A DNA stretch of 28,110 bases, from positions 1 through 28,110 of the forward strand of contig CAYXEH010000033.1 in the NCBI GenBank assembly GCA_964463915.1. Reading direction: 5' to 3'. Below the pieces are notes generated by a model. That model saw nothing but the letters and a program-made list of their open reading frames with translations. It did no database searches and was not told where the DNA came from. This document shows positions 15,214-23,396 of this stretch, piece after piece. The position numbers were made by a program, and so were the translations under genes. The first letter of the stretch is position 1; each line of letters begins with the position of its first letter. This DNA is from PUPG01 sp964463915 (GTDB lineage: Bacteria; Bacteroidota; Bacteroidia; Bacteroidales; UBA7960).

Positions 15214-15951
15214 TTGAAAAGTAACGCAATCCACAGAAAAGAAGAGAAGGCAGCACGGCCATTGCAAAAAATGTTTCAGGCCGTGCCGCCTTCTTATGAC
15301 CGGATCAACCGGCTGCTGACCTTTGGCATTGATGAATACTGGCGAAAAAAAGCTGCCAAACGATTGCTGTCGGGAAACCCGGCCAGGGTCCTTGACCTGT
15401 GCACCGGCACAGGTGACCTGGCCCTTCACCTGAGGAAAAAAGCAAAGCCGGAAACCACGGTACTTGCCCTGGATTTCAGCGAGCCAATGCTGGACTTCGC
15501 AAGAAGCAAAGCCTCAGGACAAAAACTCAATGACATTGCATTTATTCATGGAGACGCGGCAAACATGCCTTTCGATGACAATAGCCTTGACGGGATCGGA
15601 ATTGCTTTTGCCTTCCGCAACTTAACCTACAAAAACCCTGACAGGGCTCGTTTCTTAAATGAAATACTCCGGGTGCTGCGTCCGGGGGCCCCATTAATCG
15701 CTGTTGATACCAGTCAGCCGGATTCCCCGCTGATCCGGAAATTATTGCATGCCTACATGAAATATATTACCGGACCCGTCGGAGGGCGTCTTTCAGGCCA
15801 CCGATCCGCCTACCGTTACCTGGCCCATTCAGCCATCGATTATTATACGGCACCGGATTTAAAGAGAATCATTCTTGAGGCGGGCTTCAAAAGCGCAGAT
15901 TATATCCATTTCCTCACCGGCGTTACTGCCCTGTGGGAATGCAGGAAATAA
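15214..15951 (+). CDS. menG: Demethylmenaquinone methyltransferase (MenG/UbiE)
   Basis: This 245-residue SAM-dependent methyltransferase carries out the C-methylation step of menaquinone synthesis. Landmarks are the UbiE opening MFQAVPPSYDRIN (20-32) and GIDEYWRKKA, SAM motif I DLCTGTGDLAL (61-71), ALDFSEPML and the FAFRNLTYKNP stretch. The frame opens at a TTG (15214) straight after a TAA. Homologues have about 20 residues before the MFxxxxxxYD block, and no earlier ATG exists, so the TTG start is plausible. However, TTTG there could also be part of a promoter element. The alternative is Met20. The end of the gene is partly repeated 66 nt downstream. Confidence 0.9.
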   Translation: MKSNAIHRKEEKAARPLQKMFQAVPPSYDRINRLLTFGIDEYWRKKAAKRLLSGNPARVLDLCTGTGDLALHLRKKAKPETTVLALDFSEPMLDFARSKASGQKLNDIAFIHGDAANMPFDDNSLDGIGIAFAFRNLTYKNPDRARFLNEILRVLRPGAPLIAVDTSQPDSPLIRKLLHAYMKYITGPVGGRLSGHRSAYRYLAHSAIDYYTAPDLKRIILEAGFKSADYIHFLTGVTALWECRK

Positions 15952-16027
15952 AGAGGTCCCAGTAGTCCTGCTCATCAAAACGAGGTGACTTCAACCCTGT
16001 GGGAATGAAGGAAATGAAAAGGTTCCC
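15929..16027. repeat. Imperfect copy of the menG 3' end 66 nt downstream
   Basis: Positions 15929-15960, covering the last menG codons and stop, recur at 15995-16027 with three substitutions and one inserted T. The core ccctgtgggaatg is identical. In the second copy the frame closes at an earlier TGA, so it codes for nothing by itself. The 34 nt between the copies are not clearly repeated. Confidence 0.75.
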
Positions 16028-16049
16028 GAATAAATGTTTTGGGACAGGG

Positions 16050-16080
16050 CTACATAATCTTTCAGGACTACATAATCTTT
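16050..16080. repeat. 18-nt tandem duplication across the stop codon of the OpuAC gene
   Basis: ctacataatcttt occurs at 16050-16062 and again at 16068-16080, an 18-nt period. The second copy contains the last codons (Lys-Ile-Met) and TAG of the minus-strand binding-protein gene. The first copy lies just past the stop, so the transcript would carry the terminal codons and stop twice. Confidence 0.75.
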
Positions 16081-16940
16081 TCCCTTTCAGGCGACAACCC
16101 CCGGATCCATTGGTTCACCACAAATTCATTCTGCCGGATCCACTCCCTGACCGCCTCATAAGGATCTTCACCCAGGCGGATCTCATAAAGCAGGCTGTTG
16201 ATCTGTCGCTCACTCAACACCATCCGTTCAAACAAGGTGGCTGCATTGGGGTGATCTTCGCTAAATCCTGTTCTGGCATAGGTATGGATAGACTCTTCCT
16301 CCATATAAACATTCAGGGGATCATCCAGGAACTTCAGGTCATAGCGGTGAAAGATCCAGTGGGGCTCCCAGCCGGTTACCACGATATTTTCCCTGCGGCG
16401 GATTGCATCACCAAGTTTTTCGGACATCTCAGGATCGGACATTACCAACAGTTCATTGTCAAGTTCGTAGGCCCGAAGCGCTTCCACGGTGTTGCGCATA
16501 ATGCCTGCGCTGGTATCAATACCGGCAATGGGATTGCTGTAATAATTTTCCAGCCCGGGAATGCTTTCTACGGCCATATACTCAGGAACCACCAATCCGG
16601 TACGTGCCTCGTTATAGTTAGGTCCCAGGTTCTCCAGCTCGGCTGAATACATTTCCATAAATCCGGCATGCGTGTGGGGTACCCATACATCCACAAACAC
16701 ATCAGCGCGTCCTGATGCAATGTCACTGAAAACGGTATCCACCCCGGTCAGACGGGTAGTCACCTTATACTCCAGGTAATCACTGAGCAATACCTCCGAC
16801 AGGGTGGTCAATGCCACACTTTCCGCCCAGTCAGTATACACCAGGTAGACTTCCCGGTCCCCCTCATCCTGCGGGTCAGGAGCACCACAACCAAAAGTGA
16901 CCCCAAAAAGCAACAGATAAACTACCAAATACTTTTTCAT
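16068..16940 (-). CDS. OpuAC/ProX-type glycine-betaine-binding lipoprotein
   Basis: This is a 290-residue substrate-binding lipoprotein (signal peptide, Cys18 in TFGC). The OpuAC fold is shown by TDWAES (Trp38), the SGRADVFVDVWVPHT stretch (Trp86) and TGWEPHWIF (Trp191, Trp195). The tryptophans are candidates for the aromatic box that holds quaternary ammonium ligands such as glycine betaine, choline or proline betaine. It is the last gene of a three-gene unit: it starts 12 nt after the UspA gene, which follows a BCCT carrier. No ABC permease or ATPase gene is nearby, so it may act as an extracytoplasmic receptor for another system or with the carrier. The 3' end is duplicated. Confidence 0.87.
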   Translation of the reverse strand: MKKYLVVYLLLFGVTFGCGAPDPQDEGDREVYLVYTDWAESVALTTLSEVLLSDYLEYKVTTRLTGVDTVFSDIASGRADVFVDVWVPHTHAGFMEMYSAELENLGPNYNEARTGLVVPEYMAVESIPGLENYYSNPIAGIDTSAGIMRNTVEALRAYELDNELLVMSDPEMSEKLGDAIRRRENIVVTGWEPHWIFHRYDLKFLDDPLNVYMEEESIHTYARTGFSEDHPNAATLFERMVLSERQINSLLYEIRLGEDPYEAVREWIRQNEFVVNQWIRGLSPEREKIM

Positions 16941-16952
16941 GGTTCCGGAGTT

Positions 16953-17876
16953 CTAGTCAAACAATGCTTTCAAAAATCCAATGGACTGTTTACGGTCCTT
17001 CACTACCAAAACAGGTATGCTTTTATTGGCACCTGCAAGCTTTTCGGACGTGCTGTCCAGCATCACGTTAGCCAGTTGTGATTTGATCTTGCTCCCAACC
17101 AGTATCAGATCCGAATCAGCTTTTATCGCCTGATTGTAAAGAATCTGGGCTTCTTCACCATGCAGGTCCATGGAGAAAGTACAGGGAATCTTCTCATCCA
17201 GCTTATGCTTTTTCAGGAATCTTTTGTAAGCAGACTGCACGTAGTTACTCAGCTGCTTTTTGAGCTTTTGCACCTCAGCCGGAGATTGCTGGGGAAAATA
17301 AGTCAGTGGCAACTTATAGACATGGTGACAATTTACCTCCGCTCCGGCAATTTCCGCAATTCCCTTGGCTGTTCTCATCGCCATGGCGGAAATATCGGAG
17401 AAATCCATCCGGACCAGTATTTTACTGATCTCCTGGGGGGAGATCTCGCTCACCAGCAACACCGATGAGGGGATCAGCCCTACAATCTTCCTGGCCACGC
17501 CTCCCTCACCTTCATAACCGATCTTTTTCCCCAGCAAGGCCAGGTCAGTTTTGTTCTTACGGGCAAATTCCACAATCCCCTCAGTGGTGCTTCCGTGACT
17601 CACCATCACATTGACCCCGCGTTTCAGATCTGCAGAGAATTCAAACAGCTCATCCACCTTATCCTGGATCTCCTCACGGACAATTTCCGCAATCGGCTTA
17701 TCCATATCCGGGAAAGCTTCGGCAAGTTCATCCGGAATATCCACAGTTTCCATTATGTGGATAAATGTGACGGAATCCGGACGGAAGGTTTTCGAAAGAA
17801 AACTGGAATACTTAATCAGTGTATCGTCCATATCTGTAAGATCCAGACTTACCAGAATGTGTTTGAATAATTGCAT
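16953..17876 (-). CDS. Tandem universal stress protein (two UspA domains)
   Basis: This is a 307-residue cytoplasmic protein made of two UspA folds. The first (about 1-147) opens FKHILVSLDL and ends in a nucleotide-loop region, LLGKKIGYEGEGG...PSSVLLV. The second (about 150-297) opens ISKILVRMDFSD and ends LVGSKIKSQ...SIPVLVV. Both loops deviate from the classical G2xG9xG(S/T) ATP motif, so ATP binding is uncertain. It begins 6 nt after the BCCT stop codon and ends 12 nt before the betaine-binding gene. Usp proteins are known to regulate some transporters; here the position suggests control of the BCCT carrier, but that is inference. Confidence 0.9.
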   Translation of the reverse strand: MQLFKHILVSLDLTDMDDTLIKYSSFLSKTFRPDSVTFIHIMETVDIPDELAEAFPDMDKPIAEIVREEIQDKVDELFEFSADLKRGVNVMVSHGSTTEGIVEFARKNKTDLALLGKKIGYEGEGGVARKIVGLIPSSVLLVSEISPQEISKILVRMDFSDISAMAMRTAKGIAEIAGAEVNCHHVYKLPLTYFPQQSPAEVQKLKKQLSNYVQSAYKRFLKKHKLDEKIPCTFSMDLHGEEAQILYNQAIKADSDLILVGSKIKSQLANVMLDSTSEKLAGANKSIPVLVVKDRKQSIGFLKALFD

Positions 17877-17882
17877 GATGGC

Positions 17883-19544
17883 CTATTTTTCTTTTTTCGA
17901 CGATTTCTCTCTTTTCCTGATCAGATCCTGAATAATGTCCTGGTAAGATTTCCGCTCTTTTTCCAGGTCAAAGCGCATCAGCCTGAAATGCTCCTCCCTG
18001 AGTCCCTTCAGCAGGCTATAGGACATGATGATCAGCACAATGGCAAACGGAAGGCCGGTAGTGATGGCAGCCGTTTGCAAGGCAGCCAGACCTCCGCCAA
18101 TCAGCAGTACGGCTGCGACAGCCCCCTCAGTCAAAGCCCAGAAAACCCGCTGTGCAACGGGAGCATCCAGCTTACCTCCGGCTGTCAGGCTGTCGATCAC
18201 CAGCGAACCGGAGTCAGAAGAGGTTATAAAAAAACTGATTACCAACACCACCCCCACAATGGAAGTCACTGTGCCTAACGGAAACTGCTCCATCAATTGG
18301 TACAACGAAGTGGCCACATTTTCCTGTACGGCCCCCGAAATATCGGCAAGCCCGTTAATTTCAAGGAATATGGCAGAGCCGCCAAAGGCTGACAACCACA
18401 AAAAGGTAATAATGGTCGGCACGATCAGTACCCCCAGAATGAACTCCCGCAGGGTCCTTCCCCGGGAAATACGCGCGATGAACATCCCCACAAAGGGAGA
18501 CCAGGAGATCCACCATGCCCAGTAAAACACCGTCCAGTCTTTCTGCCAGTCTGATTGTTGATAAGTTTCTGTCCAGAAACTCAATTCAAAGAAATTGTCC
18601 AGGTAGCCCCCGATGTTTTCCACAAAAGAGCTGAAGATGAACAGCGAAGGGCCCACGAACAGGATAAAAAGCAGGAAAAAACCGCCGATAATGATATTGA
18701 GCTGGCTCAGTCTTTTGACTCCGTGGCTCAGTCCGGCTACAACAGAGGCCGTGGCCGCCAGGGTAATGAGCCCGATAAGAATCACCTGAGTGGCCACTGT
18801 ATCAGAGACCCCCATCAGGTGATTCAATCCGGCACTCACCTGCTGGACCCCAAGGCCAAGCGAAGTGGCCAGCCCGAACAGGGTGGCCACTACTGCCAAC
18901 ACATTGATCGCTTTTCCCCAGCCCCCATAAATGCGGTTCCCGATAAGCGGTTCAAACACAGAGCTGATGGTGAGGGGCAACTTTCTGTTGAAGGTAAAAA
19001 AGGCAAGCGCCATCCCCACGAGAGCATAAATCCCCCACGCATGCAACCCCCAGTGCAGGAAGGTCACTTGCATGGCTACCTTGGATGATTGCGCTGTTTC
19101 TCCGGCCCCATATGGGGGGGATACATAATGGAGCACGGGTTCCCCCACACTCCAGAAGAGGATACCGATACCCATCCCGGCACTGAAAAGCATGGAAAAC
19201 CAGGCAGTCCTACTGAACTCCGGTTTTGACCGCCTGCCCCCAAGCCGGATATTGCCGTATTTGGTGATGGCCATTACGAGGGAGAAAATCAGGAAGAAAT
19301 TCACCGCCAATATGAAAAACCATCCGCCATTGTGTGAGATACGGTCCTGTATGGCGGCAAAAACCTTGTTCATCGGCTCCCCAATAATCAGGGTGGTACC
19401 AATGAAAAACAAAATCAAAGCCGCTGAAGGCCAAAACACCCAGGGGTCTACATCAAAGTATTTATTCTTGCTTATCAGATGTTCCTCTGATCGCAAGACT
19501 GGATCCAGCGGTTCTTTCGGCGCTTCTTTTTGTTGACTTCTCAT
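17883..19544 (-). CDS. BCCT-family betaine/choline/carnitine transporter
   Basis: This is a 553-residue, 12-segment secondary transporter. It has the BCCT glycine stretch AGMGIGI (about 122-128) and the signature WTVFYWAWWISWSPFVG (337-353), whose tryptophans line the substrate and ion path in BetP, followed by ARISRGRT. It has charged N- and C-terminal tails; the C-terminal one (after about 515) is rich in Lys, Glu and Arg like the osmosensing tail of BetP, although shorter. The true start is the ATG at 19544: the longer frame begins at a TTG four codons upstream. It is the first gene of a three-gene unit and follows the S9 peptidase gene on the same strand, so read-through from that gene is possible. 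Confidence 0.93.
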   Translation of the reverse strand: MRSQQKEAPKEPLDPVLRSEEHLISKNKYFDVDPWVFWPSAALILFFIGTTLIIGEPMNKVFAAIQDRISHNGGWFFILAVNFFLIFSLVMAITKYGNIRLGGRRSKPEFSRTAWFSMLFSAGMGIGILFWSVGEPVLHYVSPPYGAGETAQSSKVAMQVTFLHWGLHAWGIYALVGMALAFFTFNRKLPLTISSVFEPLIGNRIYGGWGKAINVLAVVATLFGLATSLGLGVQQVSAGLNHLMGVSDTVATQVILIGLITLAATASVVAGLSHGVKRLSQLNIIIGGFFLLFILFVGPSLFIFSSFVENIGGYLDNFFELSFWTETYQQSDWQKDWTVFYWAWWISWSPFVGMFIARISRGRTLREFILGVLIVPTIITFLWLSAFGGSAIFLEINGLADISGAVQENVATSLYQLMEQFPLGTVTSIVGVVLVISFFITSSDSGSLVIDSLTAGGKLDAPVAQRVFWALTEGAVAAVLLIGGGLAALQTAAITTGLPFAIVLIIMSYSLLKGLREEHFRLMRFDLEKERKSYQDIIQDLIRKREKSSKKEK

Positions 19545-19605
19545 ACGATTCCGCAATAATATATAGTGCGATAGTTAAATAATGCACCAAAAACAGAAGC
19601 GCTGA

Positions 19606-22464
19606 TCACTTCCGCTGCAACACAGCAGGCCGCTCTTCCAGGTGCTTTTCCATTTCTATCAAAGGGATTCCCTCATGGATCCATTCAGAAGCCTCTTCCC
19701 CTTTCAAATGATGACCCAAATACTCCATCATCCGCAAGGCATAATCAATCTGGTTGGCACGTTTCCTGAGCCCGTGGTTCTCACCCTCATACTGCAGCAT
19801 GATTACCGGTTTCTCAAGGCGGCGAAGCGTGTTATAATATTCGACCCCCTGGGTAAAATCCACTGCTCCATCCTCGTCATTATGCATCAACAATAGCGGG
19901 GTTTCCACATTTTCTGCAAAATACACCGGCGAATTTCGCTGATAGGCATCCCAGTTATCCCAGTAACCTGAAGTCAAACGGCCCTGGCTACTTTCAAAAA
20001 TGGCCTGGTTTGTTCCGCCCGTATTCCAGTAAATCAAACTGTACATACTGATCATATTGGTCAGAGGGGCCCCGGCCACCGCGGCTTTAAAACGGTCGGT
20101 CTGGGTTATCAGGAACGAGGTCTGGTAACCGCCCCAGGAGTGTCCGTGAATGGCCACGTTATCCGGGTCAACAATACCTGTTTTTTCAGCCGCATCCAGC
20201 GCAGGAAGCACACACCAAACGGCCGACATTCCGGGGTCATTCAGTTCATAGGCGATGTCGGGCATCAGTACAGCATATCCGTTGCTGGTATACATACTGC
20301 GATTAAAGCCTCCGCCGGGAAAAGCCGGGCGGGTATAGCTAAAAAAGTTCTCGGTAAGCCTTTCATAGATATATACCACGGTCGGATAACTTTCCCCTTC
20401 CTGGTAACCGGCGGGTAAATACAGGGCACCCTGCAATGTATCGCCTTTGTCACTCACATAGCTGATCAGCCTCTGACCAGGCGACCAGGCAAATTCTTCC
20501 TGTTCAGGATAAGTATGGGTAAGCTGCCTGGCATCACGCAATGCATCATTGAAAGCTACATAATATTCGGGTGCATCCTGGGGGGTCTGACGAACATAGG
20601 TATATACCTCGGCCTCATCAGCTTTTGACAATCCAGCCAACATGGCATCCTCAAAAAGCAGGACCTCCGCCCCGGGACGGCCGCCGGTGATGCGCGCAAT
20701 GCCGGTTTGTTTGGTATCATTGTCGATAATGCGCATATAAAGCGGTTTATCCAGGTCCACGCCTTTCTCATCTTCTGCATCTACCCTCAGGCGAAACTGG
20801 TATACCCAATTGTTTTCAGCGCCATTCATCGTCAGGTTTTCTGCATCCGCTGCATCAGCGCTGACAAGCCAGACATCATGGTTGTCGCGCAACAGGACTG
20901 ATTCGGAGTCGCTTGTCCAGCCCCAGGAAGGAGTGGGAGGATATTCCACATTGACGTCACTCAATTCATTGATAAAGGAAGCCGGGATATCTGCAGTGAT
21001 GTTTGTAATTTCATCATTCAACAGGTTATAGGTGTAATAGTTCCCCTCCTGGTAGTACAACATATAAGTTCCGTCGGGTGAAACAGGGGTTCCGCCCGCA
21101 TTGAACCATTCTTCCAGTATCATCTCTTTTTCCCCTGTTCGCAGGTCAATTTTATACAGATCACGATAGGATTTACCAGTCATGCTGCTAATCAGTTCAT
21201 AGTCGGTGTTGTCATAACCGATGGCATAAGGGCCTTCCGGGTGGGTCATCACGGTCTGTACATCCTCGTCTGCCAGCTGAACAAACTGTTCGTCATCCAC
21301 GTGATATACAGATACATAACTAAGGTTTTCATCTGTCCTCCGGCGACGTTGCTGCACCGACTGAAGGCGGTCGTCCTGCCAGTGCCAGATCACCACGTCA
21401 GGCTCCTCCTCATTATCACCATTTCCGGGTTTCGGTGGCCGGCTGCCTTTCGCATCCGTTGAATCTGCCTCCGCTTCATCTTCCTTGCGTTCGGCAAAAT
21501 GAATCCCGAACTCCAGGCGACTCAGGTCATCTGACCATGAGGGCCGGCGATTCGGACTGATGGCCATGTCCTCGGGGAAGGATTCGTCCTCATGGGGGTT
21601 AAAAATGATTTTATCGGGATGGTTTTCAAAATCCCTGAAGGCAATCAAATGGAAAATGTCATCCTCCCATGCTTCATCTTCTACCAGTTTCAAAGCAACC
21701 AGACCATCACCTTCAGTGGTCCAGCGCATCGACCTGTAGGATGCTTCATCATTTTCCGCAGCAATGGTTTGCCCGGTTTCCATATTTCTCAGGAAGATCC
21801 CGTTGCCGGCCTTCCCGTATGCATCCACAATATAGGCGAGCCACCTGCCCTCCTTGTTGAAGGAATACATGCTTACATTGCCAATATTGTAGTTTTGTCC
21901 TGAGTCAATGTCGTGAAGCAACATATCGGTACCACGACCGGCCTCATCATCATCGTCCGTTTCAGGGGTGACAAGATGAATTGCCAGCCAGTTCGAGTAC
22001 TCCTCTCCTCCGAAGGAAAAAGTACGAAGATTCTTAAATTCTTTCTCTTCAAAGTTGTCAAGGTCAAGCAATTTCAGGGCACCTTTTGGCTGGTTATTCC
22101 GGGAAGCCTTTTTTTTCTCCTCTTCAGTCGGGAAAACTACAAAGGCAAGATGAGTGCCGGATTGATTGAACTGAATGGCATTCCTGGCGTTTCCGCCGGC
22201 CTCACCGACCGGCCAGGTCTTTTTGATATCCTCAGTGGTATGTTGCAATATCAGCTCCGAATCCCCTTTATTGGGGCTATACCAATAGGCCATCCATTGT
22301 CCGTCGGCTGACATTGTTACTGAAGCACCTGAAATGTATTTCCAGTCTGCCACATCACTCCACTGAACAGGAGGTAATTCATTTTGGGATTGGGCAGGAA
22401 TGATTCCTGCCACCATCACTGAGGCCAACACGGCCACAGCCATTAAAAAGTGTTTAGCATGCAT
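19606..22464 (-). CDS. Secreted S9 prolyl-oligopeptidase-family serine peptidase
   Basis: This is a 952-residue exported peptidase with a signal peptide ending near PAQSQN. Residues about 40-640 form a WD40-like beta-propeller, with repeated strands such as SPDGTYMLYY and SADGQWMAYW. An alpha/beta-hydrolase domain of family S9 follows from about 680. The catalytic triad is visible: Ser776 in GHSWGG, Asp865 in NDEDGAV and His897 in ENHG. The protein is longer than typical DPP4 or acylaminoacyl peptidases because of acidic inserts in the propeller. It probably cleaves short peptides in the periplasm. Its own promoter lies upstream (22541-22570). Confidence 0.93.
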   Translation of the reverse strand: MHAKHFLMAVAVLASVMVAGIIPAQSQNELPPVQWSDVADWKYISGASVTMSADGQWMAYWYSPNKGDSELILQHTTEDIKKTWPVGEAGGNARNAIQFNQSGTHLAFVVFPTEEEKKKASRNNQPKGALKLLDLDNFEEKEFKNLRTFSFGGEEYSNWLAIHLVTPETDDDDEAGRGTDMLLHDIDSGQNYNIGNVSMYSFNKEGRWLAYIVDAYGKAGNGIFLRNMETGQTIAAENDEASYRSMRWTTEGDGLVALKLVEDEAWEDDIFHLIAFRDFENHPDKIIFNPHEDESFPEDMAISPNRRPSWSDDLSRLEFGIHFAERKEDEAEADSTDAKGSRPPKPGNGDNEEEPDVVIWHWQDDRLQSVQQRRRRTDENLSYVSVYHVDDEQFVQLADEDVQTVMTHPEGPYAIGYDNTDYELISSMTGKSYRDLYKIDLRTGEKEMILEEWFNAGGTPVSPDGTYMLYYQEGNYYTYNLLNDEITNITADIPASFINELSDVNVEYPPTPSWGWTSDSESVLLRDNHDVWLVSADAADAENLTMNGAENNWVYQFRLRVDAEDEKGVDLDKPLYMRIIDNDTKQTGIARITGGRPGAEVLLFEDAMLAGLSKADEAEVYTYVRQTPQDAPEYYVAFNDALRDARQLTHTYPEQEEFAWSPGQRLISYVSDKGDTLQGALYLPAGYQEGESYPTVVYIYERLTENFFSYTRPAFPGGGFNRSMYTSNGYAVLMPDIAYELNDPGMSAVWCVLPALDAAEKTGIVDPDNVAIHGHSWGGYQTSFLITQTDRFKAAVAGAPLTNMISMYSLIYWNTGGTNQAIFESSQGRLTSGYWDNWDAYQRNSPVYFAENVETPLLLMHNDEDGAVDFTQGVEYYNTLRRLEKPVIMLQYEGENHGLRKRANQIDYALRMMEYLGHHLKGEEASEWIHEGIPLIEMEKHLEERPAVLQRK

Positions 22465-22540
22465 AACAATTAGCGATTTTAAATTAATTGCTTTTGCCGA
22501 AGAATTAAAACTGACAAAGCTTTTTCGGATTTTACCGCCC

Positions 22541-22570
22541 TAAAGTTATAAAGATTTACCAACAATCAAA
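22541..22570 (-). promoter_or_regulatory. Promoter of the S9 peptidase gene
   Basis: On the minus strand TTTG (22570-22567) is followed after 18 nt by TAACTTTA (22548-22541), one mismatch from TAnnTTTG. A start near 22534 leaves a leader of about 70 nt. It is divergent from the purE promoter. Confidence 0.6.
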
Positions 22571-22625
22571 TACCCATTACAAACCCGGATAAAAGATCAG
22601 GGCTGTTTTCTTCTTAAAAAAACAA

Positions 22626-22633
22626 TAATTTTG
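22626..22633 (+). promoter_or_regulatory. -7 element of the purE promoter
   Basis: TAATTTTG is an exact -7 match. The -33 region is only T-rich (gttttc at 22605-22610). The predicted start near 22640 leaves a leader of about 49 nt. Nothing else notable lies between the S9 peptidase gene and purE. Confidence 0.55.
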
Positions 22634-22688
22634 TCTTCCGGTTAAGGAAAATAATAATTCAGTTATATAATCTATAAAACAACGATCT

Positions 22689-23201
22689 ATGAAACCACTG
22701 GTAAGTATTATTATGGGAAGCACATCAGATATGCCGGTCATGGAACAGGCCGCCAAATTTTTTGATGAGATGGAGATCCCTTTTGAGATCAACGCGCTTT
22801 CTGCCCACCGAACCCCTGAACGTGTAATGGAATTTTCTGAAAATGCCCATAAAAGAGGGGTTAAGGTGATCATTGCAGGGGCCGGTGGAGCCGCCCATCT
22901 GCCGGGTGTGATCGCTGCCGGAACCACCCTTCCCGTGATTGGTGTACCTGTTCGCTCTTCCTTATCCATCGACGGCTGGGACAGTATCTTATCCATCCTG
23001 CAAATGCCCTCGGGGATTCCAGTGGCCACCGTAGCCCTTGACGGCGCAAAGAACGCTGCCATTCTGGCCACCCAGATACTTGCCCAAAGTGAGGCGAAGA
23101 TCAATGAAAAACTCCATGCATTTAAAGCAGGGCTAAAAGATAAGGTGGTAAAAGCCAACGAAGACCTTAAGGAGGTCAGTTTCCGGCACAGGATCGTCTA
23201 G
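22689..23201 (+). CDS. purE: N5-carboxyaminoimidazole ribonucleotide mutase
   Basis: This is a 170-residue purine biosynthesis enzyme that converts N5-CAIR to CAIR. It has the class I PurE motifs GSTSDMPVM (10-18), SAHRTPE (38-44, catalytic-region His40) and AGAGGAAHLPG (63-73, His70), then PVRSS and QMPSGIPVATV. The length and order are standard. No purK is adjacent: the neighbours are a divergent peptidase gene and an outer-membrane gene. The stop codon is followed at once by a short tandem repeat and a folded region. Confidence 0.97.
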   Translation: MKPLVSIIMGSTSDMPVMEQAAKFFDEMEIPFEINALSAHRTPERVMEFSENAHKRGVKVIIAGAGGAAHLPGVIAAGTTLPVIGVPVRSSLSIDGWDSILSILQMPSGIPVATVALDGAKNAAILATQILAQSEAKINEKLHAFKAGLKDKVVKANEDLKEVSFRHRIV

Positions 23202-23204
23202 ACG

Positions 23205-23237
23205 TCTTCTCAGACTCTTCTCAGACGCTTCTCAGAC
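23205..23237. repeat. Three tandem 11-nt repeats after purE
   Basis: tcttctcagac occurs at 23205-23215 and 23216-23226, and with one change (gcttctcagac) at 23227-23237. The array begins 4 nt after the purE stop codon and is too short and gap-free to be CRISPR. Confidence 0.85.
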
Positions 23238-23261
23238 GCCCTAGAATCTGCATCGGCAGGA

Positions 23262-23327
23262 ATGGTTTCTTTCAGGGGTCGCTTAAGGGGGTTTTTCGAC
23301 CTTTCATCGACTTTAGTCTGAAACCAT
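23262..23327. terminator. Possible nested stem-loop downstream of purE
   Basis: atggtttc at 23262-23269 pairs with gaaaccat at 23320-23327 (8 bp). Inside it, ggtcg at 23277-23281 pairs with cgacc at 23297-23301 around a 15-nt loop containing ggggg and ttttt. It could end the purE transcript, but it is not a compact hairpin with a U-run. Confidence 0.4.
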
Positions 23328-23336
23328 ATATAATAC

Positions 23337-23396
23337 AAACGGAAAAGTAGTTATTTTGGCGCAAATAATTTGTGCCAATGCATTACTTTTCCGTTT
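23337..23396. promoter_or_regulatory. Concentric palindromes over the start of the PorV-like gene
   Basis: A perfect 13-bp inverted repeat, aaacggaaaagta (23337-23349) and tacttttccgttt (23384-23396), surrounds a second palindrome, ggcgcaaat-a-atttgtgcc (23358-23376, one mismatch). The two share a centre to within half a base. A -7-like TATTTTGG lies at 23352-23359. The ATG at 23378 falls between the inner palindrome and the right outer arm. It may be a repressor operator or a hairpin hiding the start codon. Confidence 0.6.

Noticed and set aside
15999..16646. 215-codon plus-strand frame opposite the betaine-binding gene
   Set aside because: It is the complement of a gene with clear OpuAC motifs and a signal peptide; no family features are seen in the antisense product.
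19544..19591. Separate promoter for the BCCT operon
   Set aside because: A TATTATTG and a TTTG are present on the minus strand, but the spacer is 26 nt and the element almost touches the start codon; too weak to list.
23205..23237. CRISPR-like array after purE
   Set aside because: Units are 11 nt with no spacers and there are no cas genes.
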